A DNA stretch of 64,000 nt. Source: Ophiodon elongatus. Lineage: Eukaryota > Chordata > Actinopteri > Perciformes > Hexagrammidae. The first letter of the stretch is position 1. Every line of letters begins with the position of its first letter. The position numbers and the translations under genes were made by a program. The stretch lies in NCBI GenBank assembly GCA_016806645.1, contig JACSYO010001821.1:920001-984000 (forward strand), in the 5' to 3' direction. Of this stretch, positions 36,511-52,746 are shown piece after piece. Under the pieces are notes generated by a model. It did not search any database, was not told where the DNA came from, and saw only the letters and a program-made list of their open reading frames with translations.

Positions 36511-39347
36511 ATGGCGACTGTTGTAGACACGAAACTATACGACATCCTCGGCGTGGCTCCGTCCGCGACCGAAAACGAGCTGAAAAAGGTAAATTACACG
36601 CGAAAGGCTGAGAAAACCACCGAGTCACGCTCGCGTTTGTGTGTCGAGTTCCGACATGTTAACGTTGCCTCAATCAGGAAATGCGTTGCTATGCGCCGCT
36701 AGCTAGCTGGCTAACTAGCTAACACGCTAACTGGCCCGGGTGCTCATGTGACGGTGAGGCTGTACCGTTGAGCCTTTATGGGACCTGTGGGTTGTTCTTT
36801 ATCGTAGATACAGACAACACCTACTCCCTTATGGTCTTTCCTCAAAGTGTAACCTAACGTCATTATTCAAAAGCGGCATTGAGGTAACTTAGACTGTGAC
36901 GTTAGCGGTTGACCTCACGTTAGCTTTAGCTCGTACGTGTGTCATGTTGGTTAGCTAGCTAGCGTTGAGCCTGTAGATGGTTCTGGAACGAGCTACCGCT
37001 AGTTTGTTCTCTAAAGGCTACTAACAGCTTCTAACGGGCTACTGATGTGAGGATGACAATGGTTATTAGCAGCCTTAGCTTCCGCTTAGCCGACTTGAGT
37101 ACCGATAGTCGAAGTAAGGTGAAAGTACCGGAAGTCACCTCGTACAGTAACGTAACTGTACGCGGTTAACGTTAGTCGATAAGGTAATCTATCAGTGACA
37201 TCACCACTTGAAGTGGGGCCTGGATGGGGTTTATTTTAACCTCAAGTCAGTCTACTAACCTAGCTTAAATAAGATGGTTACATAAAGCTCAACATCACGT
37301 TACCCTGCTCACGTTTATTCAAACATCTGCTAGCAGAAGCTAGCTCGTTACACATTGCGTGCCATTTTAACCAACTCCTATTGAGCTGAACCCGTTTAAT
37401 AACTATTTCCAGTGTCACGTGTGAGTTCAGTATTCAGTAGCTACATATGTTCCTGCTCTTGTTCTACATCATTAACGTTGTCAACGCTTGTCTCTTTGAG
37501 GTTATTGTTAGCTAGATATGCTAATTAGCACGCGCACGTTTACATTAACACCAGGTCGGGGATTAACAAGTCAGACATTTTGAAGTTCCCTTTTTTTTTT
37601 GACAAAGTGGCAATTAAGTTACAGGTATAATGAAGTTAAACGTAGTGCGTAATAGGAGGAAACTGATATCCAGTTACTCATTAAACCACTGAGCCGTTAA
37701 TTAATGTTACGTGTCATCGCAGTTACATGTGACGCTGGTGTCTGGGAGGCACGTGCGATGCAGCTCCTTCATATGAGTTTGTTTGTGACTCCAGAGATAC
37801 AAGGCATGTCTACAATGTTAATGGTGTTCGCCAATAAGGCTCACTCTTCTGTGTGCTTCTAGTCATACCGGAAACTGGCGAAGGAATACCACCCGGACAA
37901 GAACCCAAATGCTGGTGACAAGGTGAGACTTTTGTGACTTTCCCTTTCGTTTTGGATTATGACTAAATTTGGTCATCATAGGTGTGTTTATCAGTGGATG
38001 TGAAACCCAATGGGGAGCAAACTTAAGATATTTTGGTCATATGTTTTAGAGTGCAATGTATGATCACTGTTGCCACAATCACAATGGTTTCAAGGAGGTA
38101 CTTTTTTGGAGGTGATTGGAACCAAAGCTTTGTCCTTCCCCAGTGCTTATGTTTTTTTTGTTTGTTTTTTGTTTTTACTATTTTTAACGTGTCAGAATAA
38201 AACAATTCTATTTGGAGTGAGAAGTTTTATATAACTGAGTTTTGTATATTTTCTGTAGTCCTGACGGTGGCTTAAAAATACATTTCCATTTTTAGTTTTA
38301 CCTTTCTTTTCCAATTAGGTGAAAGCATTGGTGTTATGTTCTGTCACTATTTAATTAGTTTTTCAACACGCAGTTGAATTCCCTCAGCCACCCTATCATC
38401 ACAGACCTCCCACAGCTCTACATAATTAACTTATAATGTAGCATTTTGAAAACTCTGCATTAACATTACGAATTAAGGGCCTTTCCCCATATGACGGAGT
38501 GCCATCTTCTCAGCAGGGGATCACATTGTTAGCAATAGGACATGTCGTTCCGAGAACTAGCCTGGGGGCAGTGTTTGTAACGGGGAAAACACTTTTAAAC
38601 AAATACGGAGTGTACTATCCAGATCATACCATCCAGTGCCAATGTGAGTGCCAGATAACCAGTGTGGAGTTCATATCAGAGAGATGATGATTCAACTCTG
38701 CAGTGGTGTTATTGAATGTAGGCATTGGCATCCTGTTGAATTGCTTTATTTGAAACTTGAATCATTATTGAAATGACTGGTTCAAATTAGGTGGTGTTAT
38801 ATGTACAAATTGTATTTGTGTAGATTTAGCATTTAGTTTTCAAATTCTACTAATAACTTTCCAGATTTACTTGTCTTATTGTTTTTTAACTCAGGACATT
38901 TTTAAGAGTTTATGGGATGTTGAACAACCAGGCATGTGGATGGTGTGGAATAACCCATGTGTAAGGATATGGCAACCTGATGCATGCTTTCCCTGGGAAT
39001 GACGTCACTTTTGTTCCCACCAGAGATGAGGTGAAAGATAACCGGGAAATTTTTCCAAGCCCTGAGCTGTGGTTAATTTGCTGTTGAGTTGCTGTTGGAC
39101 AGCTCCACTGCTAATGTAACAGGCAATGATCATTTTGACCAATTAATGCTGTCAGTTAAAAGAAGAAAAAAACATATCTATTTTTAAATCTGAGCAAGAC
39201 TCAGAGGAGTGTCTTGTCACTTAAAGGAGAATAGCTGGTCCACCTTAAAGGTCAGCCCACCTTAATTGAGCCTAAGCCCTTTCACTTTAATCAGCAGATA
39301 CCGCCAAGGAGTTGTAGTATTAATTCACAGACAAATGACCTGTGAAG

Positions 39348-39383
<36 letters not shown>

Positions 39384-42300
39384 CATTGATGTTCACAGCT
39401 ATAAGGTTACTGCTAACTTCACACGCATCGTCACAATAGTCTCTCTCTCTCGTTCAGACCCTAGCTATGCTTTCAATACTCTGTCTGCGTCTTTGCTGCT
39501 GGGTGGCTTGTTAGGCACATCAACCACAGCACCCCTGCATGCATGGCACTAATCTAGCCGGTTTATAGTTAATGATCGGCTAAAGAGGGTCCACTATCGG
39601 TCTGAAATAAAAACAAGTCTTACAGTTGAAATTACAACTTGTGACATTTGTTTTTTGTTCTCTCAAAACACAGTTCAAAGAAATCAGTTTTGCCTATGAG
39701 GTGCTGACCAACCCTGAAAAGAAGGAACTTTATGACCGCTATGGAGAACAAGGCTTGCGGGAAGGAGGTGGGGGTGGCCCGGGGATGGACGACATCTTCT
39801 CCCACATCTTTGGCGGTGGACTTTTTGGATTCATGGGAGGCCAGGGGAGTCGCGCAAGGAATGGAGGTCGGAGGAGAGGAGAGGACATGGTCCATCCACT
39901 CAAGTAAGACCAAGCCTATCCACTCATGTATAGGCTATTTGGGTAAACTGTTTGTACTTTATGTGCAAATTATTACGTATTGGATTTAGTGTTTAAAAGC
40001 CCTTTTGTGTTCAGTACAAATACACCATCTTCTGTCTCATGTCACTTAACAGTATCTAAAATCACACTCTTTCTACAGGGTCACACTGGAGGACGTTTAC
40101 AATGGGAAGACGACTAAACTTCAACTTAGCAAGAATGTACTGTGTAGCACTTGTAACGGGTAAGTTGCATAACCAACTTAGTGCTATGGTTGATATCTGC
40201 TTGATCATTAAGTCCGTTGTCATGTTGTTACGTTTCTTCTAACATTGAATCCACCTCTGGGTGTGTGTGCAGGCAGGGAGGCAAGACGGGCGCTGTTCAA
40301 AAATGTACCACATGTAGGGGGCGTGGCATGCGCATCATGATCAGACAGCTGGCCCCAGGAATGGTCCAACAGATGCAGTCCGTGTGTACCGATTGTAACG
40401 GAGAAGGTAAGGTGATCTAAAGCGAGAGCAAGCATTTAGTCTGTATTATTGTGGCTTGGCCTGCTCACATCCCCCACCGTGTCTTGTTTATCCAACTCCA
40501 GGTGAAGTTATCAGCGAGAAAGACCGCTGTAAAAAATGCGAGGGCAAGAAAGTCGTGAAAGAGGTGAAGATTCTGGAGGTACACGTGGACAAAGGCATGA
40601 AGCACGGCCAGAAAATTACCTTTGGAGGGGAGGCTGACCAGGCACCTGGCGTCGAGCCTGGGGATATCGTCCTTGTCCTGCAGGAAAAAGAGAATGAGGT
40701 AGGAGGGGGCCTGTCTCTGATACTGTAGCCACACATCTTAACCTGCCCTCCATTTCCTATATGCACTCTTTGGCACAGTTTTTTAGGACACTGTTTTGAT
40801 TATTTCATAGTTTTATAAGTCAGCCACTAATTATTTCATTCCCATAAAAAGGTGACCATGAACATAGTCAGTTTTGTGTAAAACCTTTTATTACAATCAG
40901 TGAATATGTTCAGCAATTCTCCAATTGTTACTGAGATCACAAACGTCTTAGTTCCAGCATGCTTTCTGACAGCTGTTGTCTGCTATTCTTCTTCTTAAGC
41001 TTTGCTTTGTCCCTGTGATGCATTGAGCATGGTCTTTATGTTTTTTGTTTTTAATTGTTTTATTCCTCATTCCTGCTTTAACCCTCTGGGGTCTAAGGGC
41101 ATTTTCCCGATTTTTACATATTTTCTTAAATTCACCTTTAAAGGTACTTGCATATGAGACATACCCATGTGTTGTATATGATAATTTGCAGAACAGTCTC
41201 AGCTATCTATATAATGAGGTACCAATTGTCCTAAGGCACTGTGTACAGGGATAATTTGGCCATAAAGCTGAAAAATTGAAGTCCGATTTTCTTTTTTTCA
41301 TTCTTTAAATCTCTTGTGAAAATATGTCTTTACTCATGTGGACGAACTGTTTTGGTGCTTGAAATTGGTTTACCAAAATATAAGGTTCACAACAGTGGTG
41401 GAATTTAATGGATAAAATAGTATATAAATGTCAAGAACCAAATTTTTTAATATCGTTTTTTGAGTAGAAGTGATGTCTGTCACTCCACTTCCACCAGCTG
41501 TTAGAGGGACTGAGATCAAATGGGACTGAGTCATTACTTCATACTACAGATAAAGCCATGGAATGTGTGCAAATGAAACATGAACATTACAACCGTTTTT
41601 GTTTTTCAAACAAAAATATTAAATATATCGCTGAAAGTACGTCACTAACTGCAAACTTTCTCTTCATACTTCCTCTCTTCTTTCTGTCCTCTCGGGTGCT
41701 GACTAAATGTAAACAGCAGTGTTTCTGTAGCGTACGGTAGTGGGTAGGTTCTTAGGGAATTACTGAGTGTCCATTGGTTAGTTTCATACTAAATGTTGAT
41801 GGACACATGAATCCACAAATGACGCTGAGAGGCGGAGCTCGACGCCCACGAATTGCACGACACGTCCAAGCTCCTGGCGCGCTGTGTGAGTCACGTACGG
41901 TCTCATGAAAATTAGTAGATGGAGGTGGAGAGCATACGCTTCCGTAGACATCTTAACCATATCTCTGTGCCGTATTATCGCGGCGATAATAATATAAACA
42001 GCGAGTAAACACCGCGAAAACGCGTCGGCACGTGCGTCGACCCCAGAGAGTTAAGCGGTTTAAGAAGCGTGTGCATAACCTGCCTTAGATTTAGAGTAGA
42101 GGGAAAAAAACCTGAATTAGCAGATTCTTCTGCCTTGGTACTACTTGAGTGCAATGCAGTTGTTTTGGCAGTATTTTGTGTTTTGTCTGTCAAGAGGGTT
42201 GTCTCTTGATGAAATAAAAAAGTGATTTAGATAAGGGATGGTAAGGTTTGTTCTGGAGAATATATGGTTACACATCGGGAAGCAGGTGGAGGAGAACCTT

Positions 42301-45300
42301 CCGGAGAGTTTTCACAGCTTGTGTCGTGTATAAAAGTACGCTCAAATAAGCTAGCCCCGGACAATACAGCAGATGGATGACATGTCCATTGTCTTCCTAG
42401 TGTCTTTTTATATGCAGTTTTTAAGGGAACGCTAATGTAGTGTTTTTAGTTGAATCTTTTTTAGTTTTTATTCAGTGCAACTGTGGGTTGAGTCGTAAAA
42501 GTCACGCATGGTCTTGCATGTGTTTAGTAACCCAAATGCATACTGTTTTTCTCTTGGTGGGGAGTGTGCATAACCAGTTATGTTATAAATCGGGATTTTC
42601 CTCATGTAGGTCAGTAAAATATGAGCGATGTACAATTTCTGTGACCGGGTTAGAGCGTCCAGTGATTAGTTTGTCACTGCGGTGGGGTCCAGCTGGTGGT
42701 GCTTCAAACCTCTCCACTGTCCTGAGTGCTAAGAACTAAGAACTGGTGAGAACTGTACGTTGTACAAACTTAGGACAAGGAATAATAGTGACCAACCTAT
42801 AATTGTTATTTTGTAGCTGTTGTTGGTCCAGACATCCTCTCATAAATATGTTTTTTTTTTTTTTTTTGTGATGGTGTTTTGACTTTGAACGACACAAAAA
42901 GCACATTAGTCAAACCAGCAGCAGCTGAGGGCGGGTCCACCAACACATCTTGACTTGAGTTCGCTAACACCTCAAACTTAAGTGGCTTAGCTCTTGTCCG
43001 GGGCTGCCTCGCTAACTAGTGCACCCAACATACTTCAGAGGCATGCTGTTCATGAGTGGCAGGGCTATCCTTGATTCTTGAGTAAGATAAGAGCCTGAGA
43101 CGCAAGTCTTTGTGAGCAGGAATTGAAGAAAGAAAGAGAGACGCATTAATACCAGGGCTGTAACTTAACTTTGGACCACTGTCCAAAACCGCCACGAAAT
43201 ACAAGTTAAACCGTACCGAAGTAAATGCTGGCCGGCGAAATTACACTGACTGTTTTACAACAATAACATTATTTCCATAATTAAAAGTGTGGCAAAAAAT
43301 AAATTGGAAATTATTGTTTTCAATTGTCTCGGGAGCAAAACCAATTGTTACATTTACATATTCATTGATTTATTCATATTGAATTCAATAAATTCATTAC
43401 ATGTTTTATGTCTGTAAACTTTGGGTTACAATAATTAATTTTTTTACAATTGTAAACACTGGGCGTGCTCGCGCACCTGAGAAGGCTACCTGTCTGGCGA
43501 GAGCAAAACGGAGAGACGCCCATTTCACACCGCTTGTTCAAGGCGCCGTTATTCCTACTCTCTGTTCTGCGTGAAAGGTGCTGAAGACGGGGACAGAGTT
43601 GTTGGCAGCGGAGGTAGTCGCTGAGCAGAGCTGACGTCGGTACAGCTGGCATGGCCGAATGCCGGCGCTGTTGTGTTAAATGTCCCGCCGCTTTTGCTAC
43701 CGCGAAGCCGGCACGCTATCTGATTAATTATGGAGCGGCATTATGCCGCTCCATAAGTGTGAAAAGCAAAGCCGGTGTAACAACAGATCCTCTTCGCGAC
43801 AGTATTGCAGAATCTCTGTGTGAAAGGAGACAGAGTGGTTAGTTTGTCCTCGTCTTTGTTATGATGATGCTTAATTCTGTGGCTTATTTCACTCACTGTT
43901 CTGCTTGCGATGCTGCTTTTCACCAGCAGATGCTGTCTGTTTGACTGTAGAGTGTGAACACTGATTACAGTTATTCAATTCCTTTAGTCCTAGAACTAAC
44001 TATGCAATGGATATGGGCATTGACAAAAGACAAATGGCCCCTAATGTTGGGTTAGAAAAAGTTCATCAACTTCCATTTGTAACAATCTCTCCCTCTCTCC
44101 TTTCAGACATTCAGGCGAGACGGCAACGACCTGTTCATGAACCACAAGCTCGGGCTGGTGGAGGCGCTGTGCGGCTTCCAGTTTATGCTGAAACACTTAG
44201 ACGAAAGACAGATTGTCGTGAAGTACCCTGCTGGCAAAGTCATTGAACCAGGTGAACATTCTTCATCCTTCCCTATGGTTAACACTATTTCATCAGTCAA
44301 ATGTACACGTGGTGTATTAAGGTAAAAGCTCTGATGACCTCTGAATGGGTTCCACTAACACGCCCTCACACCAAAGCACTCAGACTCATTTTTTTGCTGT
44401 GTTGCCTAAAAGTTTGTGCGGAGAATTTTGTCTCCACGCATCACTACATCAAAGTCGTGGGCGGCTCGAATCTACTTGCACTGGGCACATTTTAGAATAA
44501 CAATGATGACGCACCATGTTCCTGCAGAGAGCTGAATACAGCAAGGAGGCACGTTTTAGAAGGCACTAAGCGGCTCCAGGGATGTTGGACTTGGGTGCCT
44601 TTTTTAGTCCAGGACACATCACACGGTACTTGATAAATGAGGGGAGAGTGAGGTCAACATCCTCAGTGCGAGTTCTGGAAAGACTGTCAAAAGTTTGCAG
44701 TGGAACGCCTTGTTCTTCCCTCTTCTCCTCCGGAGTGATGGAGGCTGTCTAATGCTGGACGGATTGTACGCTTAGGAAGTTTCAGAATCCGGTGTAACAC
44801 GGAAGGCTGCATGACTAAATTGGGATCTGTAGATCTTTTATTTATTTTTTAACATGCTGCGTCTTTTCCAGGCTCAGTCCGGGTGGTGCGAGGAGAGGGC
44901 ATGCCACAGTACCGAAACCCCTTTGAGAAGGGAGATCTGTACATCAAGTTCGATGTCCAGTTCCCAGACAACAACTGGATCAGCCCAGAGAAACTTGTGG
45001 TAGGACATGTTACTCCTTTTACTTGACTGTCTATCATCATCTTTGTTCTTTGGTTCACTGCAGTGAATATTCAAACATTCAGAACAGCTCCAACTAATGC
45101 TTCATACTCTGCCCATGTTTATTTTTAACGTTAACTTGTCATGACCTGTGGAGTCAGATTAAGAGTTTAGAGCTATAAATTCGAGTGATATTGTAAACTC
45201 AACAGCAATGAAGTCATAAACAAATTCATGTTCAGGATTTTTGGCTCCTCTGTTTGGTTTCTTTGCATATATCTTTTTTGGAAAAATAACATGTTATTTC

Positions 45301-45678
45301 CAAAAACGTTCTACACAATGTTGTGGAATTCATTAAGGCAAATAACATAAATGTATTGGAGCTACAATGTAGATCAAACGCGCATGGTTTCGATGAGAAG
45401 GCTTCTGCCCTTAACGAGTAAGACTTTGCAGCTGAGTTTATACCAACGATGATAACAGCTGCATCATGACGAATTTTTTCCATGTGCAGGAGCTGGAGGA
45501 CATGCTGCCCTCACGGTCGGAGCCACCCATCATCACCGCAGACACGGAGGAGGTCGACCTGCAGGATTACGACGTCAGCCAGAGCTCGACGTCGGGGAGC
45601 CGCAGAGAGGCCTACAACGACAGCTCCGACGAAGAGGGCGGCCACCACGGGCCAGGGGTACAGTGTGCCCACCAGTAG
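36511..45678 (+). CDS. dnaja2: dnaja2, DnaJ/Hsp40 subfamily A member 2, complete, nine coding exons
   Basis: Coding exons: 36511-36588, 37863-37922, 39674-39903, 40079-40159, 40273-40406, 40502-40698, 44107-44251, 44872-44999, 45490-45678, all with GT/AG borders and compatible phase, giving 413 residues (human 412). The J domain starts at the N-terminus and carries the catalytic HPD in YHPDKNPNAGDK, which stimulates Hsp70 ATPase. A Gly/Phe-rich linker follows (GGGLFGFMGG), then four zinc-binding repeats (CSTCNGQG, CTTCRGRG, CTDCNGEG, CKKCEGKK), the client-binding beta-sandwich region (YRNPFEKGDLYIKFDVQFP) and a C-terminal CAHQ, a CaaX-type prenylation signal found in DNAJA2. The protein is a cytosolic co-chaperone of Hsc70. 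The tail sequence REAYNDSSDEE, HHGPGVQCAHQ is diagnostic. Nothing looks broken. Confidence 0.97.
36589..37862 (+). other. dnaja2 intron 1, rich in GCTAGC/GTTAGC motifs
   Basis: The promoter-proximal intron contains many GCTAGC, GTTAGC, GCTAAC and AACGTTA words between 36,690 and 37,530. No exon or recognised repeat. Confidence 0.7.
37923..39673 (+). other. dnaja2 intron 2
   Basis: A (CA)n tract at 39351-39381 is the only element I can define. Confidence 0.75.
41082..42050. mobile_element. piggyBac-like non-autonomous element, 969 bp, TTAA target site on both sides
   Basis: Left end CCCTCTGGGGTC begins right after TTAA (41078-41081). The right end, read on the minus strand, is CTCTCTGGGGTC, ending right before TTAA (42051-42054). 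Eleven of twelve terminal bases match. TTAA duplication and CCC-type termini are hallmarks of the piggyBac superfamily. No transposase reading frame is present inside, so it would be a MITE-like passenger. Confidence 0.75.
43140..43860. mobile_element. Possible degenerate DNA-transposon remnant
   Basis: CpG-bearing sequence unlike the surrounding intron. It contains the palindrome and two related segments, 'ctctgttctgcgtgaaagg' near 43,560 and 'atctctgtgtgaaagg' near 43,812. No termini or target duplication were identified, so this is a weak call. Confidence 0.3.
43728..43756. repeat. Perfect palindrome, 14-bp arms around one base
   Basis: TTATGGAGCGGCAT, a single T, then the exact reverse complement. 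It lies within possible transposon-derived sequence in dnaja2 intron 6. Confidence 0.92.
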
Positions 45679-46620
45679 TCGCTCTCTCACACACGCACAC
45701 GCACACACATGCAGACACGCGCACCCACATGACCCACGTTGTACTTGGGGAGAAAATGTACGAGTTGCAGAGTAAACAAGGAGGTAGGTCAGACTGAAAA
45801 GGCTCGGTAGTTCCTCAGACACGGATCAAATAAACATGTTGCTTCATGGCACCTGGAGTTGTTGATTAATGTTATTGTGTGCCGGCGATCATTTTTGATC
45901 TTTGCCTGAAGAACTCACACTGGGGCAGCCAAAGACTTATTACACTGCACCTGGAACAGATTTAGACACTTTAACCTGCAGCTTCAGGTCAAAGTCATAT
46001 AATGTATTTAAGATGTATCAAAAAAACAAAACGGTTGCCCCTGTGAATGCCAAGTGGGACGATGGTCTGGTGCTCATGGTGAACCCCTCTACTCCACGGT
46101 CACCCCCCATTTAAAATGTTCTTTCCCCTCCGCAAGCGGGAGCTCCAGGTCAGTCGAAGAAAGGAATGTTTCTTGTTTGCTGAGTGTGTGACTTGCATTT
46201 TGTTTTCATAGTATTTACAATAATTAATTTAAGAACTAACCAATGTGCATACACAGACAAAGCAACTGGGCAATGTGTGATGTGCAGATCCTTGGCCTCG
46301 TGCATTCATGGGTTCATCCACACGGCGCCATTCGTAGGATTTGTTTCTGTTTTACAGCTTTATTTTCTTTGTAGGTTTTTTTTTTCTTTATATTTTAATT
46401 AAAACAGAAAATTGGTTATTGTGTATATCATTGGACTGGTTGTTGGTAAGCTTCATCAGCTGCTGTGTTCAAAGCTGTGTGATTTTTAAAAAAAGAAAAT
46501 GACAAGTGAAGAGATGAGAAACGTAGAGCCTGTATCTGTGCCGAGACCATGTGCATGTAAAAAGCTTTGGTTCCTGCACTTATGAAACATCAAATAAAGC
46601 AGCACACTTCTTAAGGAAAT
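45679..46620 (+). other. dnaja2: dnaja2 3' UTR
   Basis: Begins with a short interrupted CA-rich stretch (45,690-45,730). It has at least two AATAAA signals. The small reading frames in it have no recognisable product. Confidence 0.6.
46593..46598 (+). terminator. dnaja2: Likely dnaja2 poly(A) signal
   Basis: AATAAA 915 bases after the stop codon. A nearer AATAAA lies at about 45,828, giving a possible short isoform, and a further one lies near 46,637. Confidence 0.55.
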
Positions 46621-46639
46621 GTCTATGAAGTTGTTGAAT

Positions 46640-49150
<2,511 letters not shown>

Positions 49151-49159
49151 TTTATTTTG

Positions 49160-49355
49160 AAGGCGTTTACCGGAAGTCGCGCGGTTCGCCGACGCGCTTG
49201 ACCCCCTCCACTGGCGTCTTGGCTACCGCTGCTGCAAAGGACACAATGCCTTTTCACAGTGCGGAGGACCTTTCGGTGCGTCGGAGCTGAGAGCAGATGC
49301 GGGAGCCCCGCTGGAGGACACAGATGTCGAGCGAAGCGCGGAAACTGTGTCCGAC
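49160..49355 (+). promoter_or_regulatory. lrp3: lrp3 CpG-rich promoter/5' leader
   Basis: Abrupt rise in G+C and CpG from about 49,160, running into the first lrp3 exon. No TATA box seen. The transcription start is not determinable by eye. Confidence 0.55.
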
Positions 49356-49494
49356 ATGATGGCAGCGAGCCCCCGCCGGACCGCGGGGCCGACGGAGCTG
49401 CTGCTCGGGCTGCTGTGGCTCCGCGGCGCGCTGCTCGGCGCAGGTGAGGAACAACAATGCACCTCCGCTGCTGTGGAAGTCTGTGCGCGCACAC

Positions 49495-49565
<71 letters not shown>

Positions 49566-50107
49566 GGAAGTGGGTGAGTGGGGTTGGTACTTGTTTGGTG
49601 GTTCCCATTAACATTAAAGGTCTCGTCCAGCATCACCAGCGTTACATCACAGCAGAGCAGCCTCAGTAAACCTGGTGTCCACACCCGGGCGGGAGGGGGT
49701 GTTTATTGTGCTCGCTGCTCCCTCCTGTGTCACTCCGCTAAAGTGCTGCGATGGATGAGGACTGTCGGCGTTTTCATTGTTGTGCTAGGGGTTGGAGGGG
49801 GGTATCGTTGTCCGCAGAAACACCCCCGGGGGTATCGATCTGTGGTGGGTAAACGATCGGGGGGTTTAGCGTGGAAACATGGTCGCGCTCTTTCACAAAT
49901 GTGATGCTGCTATCAGCATTACATCACTGCTTCTCTGCAGACAGACCCCCCCCCCCCCCCTCCTGTTATCATATCCTCTACTTTATTTGGCATGAAAATA
50001 AAGGACGGAGGATGCCGGTGGAATGGGGGGAGGGGAGGTAGGGGGACACACACCATCCCAACGTGTTAGTACTTGTTTTAGCACCTTTTCACACACAGAG
50101 AAGCCTA

Positions 50108-50174
<67 letters not shown>

Positions 50175-51053
50175 ATTCTAACCAGTTGTGAAGCTTTATA
50201 GCCGAGGAAGCAGAAAACCTTATGTTTATGTTAGTGAAGCCAGTATCTCTGAGTTTCATTTTTTTTTAACTCACGATGAAAGCGTGTAACACAATATAAT
50301 AATGTAATTTATTATAATATATCGCTCACATTTTCTGCATAGTGAGTGCTTTTACTTTTGATAGTTACGGTACATTTTGCTGATATTACTTCTGTACTGT
50401 TACTGAAGTCAAGTTTTGCATGCATGACTTTTACTTGTAATGGATTTTCTTTTGGTCTATTTTTACTGAAGTGAAAGGTCTGAATACTTCCACCGCTGAC
50501 TGATACAATATATAAAGTTAAATAGAGTATCGTGAGTCTGTTGTGATTTACTCTAGTTAAATCTCTTTCTACTCTTTTGATGAACCCGTTGGCAGCTGAG
50601 TTTATAGCGTTAGGGTTCAGGTTGAACTTACCAGAAGAGTAAACAGCGTTACATAAGAGCAGGACTCTTCAGTTCAGAGAAAAGCTACAATCGCACCCCG
50701 TTTTAAAAACAAGCTGGTCCTCTGAGGCCGCTGTGAGTCCAGAAACTGCTCTTTCTTTTCTTGTACAGCAACTGTTGCTGTGATCTGATTTGAAACAGTT
50801 GACAGACCTGCGTAGGTTTGGCAGAAACTAAATACAGGGGCTCGACCAACTCAAAGGCCTCTGATGCTGCACCTGAACAGGACAGATGTTTTTTTTGGGG
50901 GCAGCCTTTGAATTTGAAAGCAGAGGGAAACTGGAGGAGCACTCGTACAGAATGGTCATTACATGTATTGTTGTTCATAGAAAGGGAAATGTAGAACATC
51001 TGCTGGAATAGAAAAAGAAACTCATCAGGCAACAACATTGTGCAGCTCTACTT

Positions 51054-51094
<41 letters not shown>

Positions 51095-51206
51095 GGTAGT
51101 GGATATTCATCACTGAGCTCTAAATGAACCCCCCCGTCCCCCCCCTCTATGTTTCCCTCCGCTGACTTAACTTATTCATCAAGAAAGCTTGAAACAAACA
51201 AACAAA

Positions 51207-51285
<79 letters not shown>

Positions 51286-51934
51286 CAGACCTGGGCAGAC
51301 TCTCTACTGTGTGTCGACGTTGGATAATCATCGTTAAAGCTAATGTCCTGTCTCTATGGTTCTGGTTAACTAAGAGGCCTGCTAGACAGCTTCCTCTTGT
51401 ACGCGTGTCATTCTTGCGGTGGCATTAAGCAGTAATGAGACGATTATGAAAAAAACAAAGGAATGAAATCCTCCCCATTGATTTGACATTGACGTCACGA
51501 TTTCCCCTTTATTATAGCATCACTCTCCTCTGACATCAACGCCCTGTTTTAAAACCGCCTTTTTACTCATCACGGAACAAAGAGGACCCGTTGCGTTGAG
51601 TCTTGGTCCCCGTGCTCCTACTTGGCCACCTCACACCGCGCCTTGTTCCCCGGAGCGGTGGAGCGGTGGCAGCGGGCGATGCTGTCGCCTTGGCTGCCGG
51701 TTTGACTGCTGCTGCTCCTGTTTTAGGCCCCATGTGATCCGCACAGAGCTCCCCACAGAGGCACTAAGGTCATTTGTCTTTTTGAGGGAATGGGTTTTTT
51801 TACGGCTTTGATCCGAGACAAAAGGGGAGAATCAAATAAAACAGGATGTGTTTTAGTAGAATGCAGCAGCAACGTGGTAAAAGAGTTACTGTTCCTGCTA
51901 CTGGTATGCTAAGGTCATGAGTTGAAAGGAAGGA

Positions 51935-52031
<97 letters not shown>

Positions 52032-52707
52032 CTTGCAGTAGCAGGGTGGATCCTGCTGAGCGTGCAGAATCCGGAGTTCATCATGAATAAAGGAATAGAC
52101 CGTATCTCTCTTGTGATAGGTGGGGTAGTTTCCCTCTGAAGGATTCAAGATGGATTAGGATTAGGATGTGGCGCCGTGAGAGAAAGGTCACAGGTTTACA
52201 GACACAATATGGATGCAAAGTCTGGGGATGTGACGTAGTTCTCTTGTTGTCAACAAATCCCTTGAAAGGACCAAAACCTGTGTAGCTACCACAAAGCCAG
52301 ATATATATATCTATATATCTATATATAGATATATATATATTATTCCGCGGCTGAAAATAGTCCCCCTAACTAACACACTATTTACTCTTGTTTGAGTAAC
52401 AAATCTACAGCGCCCATCTGTTTACGTTAATTATTTTAGTAGTTGAGTAGTTTTTGTTTAACGATTTACGACTTCAGTGGGAAGAAATAAGCTTGGTGGC
52501 AACAGAAAGTCGAGGAAAGTCAGAAAGTATTGAGAGATGGACTAACACATTGTCAGTTATGATCTTTTGGTGGCATTATACTATATTATTATATAGTGTA
52601 TTATTCATAAAGACCTTTCCCGGTGTGAAATAACAACACTTCTTCCAGGTCGGTGTTTTGCTGATGACACATACAAATCCACAAAAGGCTTGTAGAACCC
52701 GACCTCA

Positions 52708-52746
<39 letters not shown>

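Larger units (their letters stand above)
40699..44106 (+). other. dnaja2 intron 6, with transposon insertions
   Basis: The longest dnaja2 intron. It holds the TTAA-flanked element at 41082-42050 and probable further transposon-derived DNA around 43,140-43,860, including a 29-bp palindrome. No additional exon is needed or seen. Confidence 0.75.

Noticed and set aside
43374..43842. Frames around the palindrome as a transposase remnant
   Set aside because: No transposase motifs seen; only a non-coding transposon remnant is suspected.
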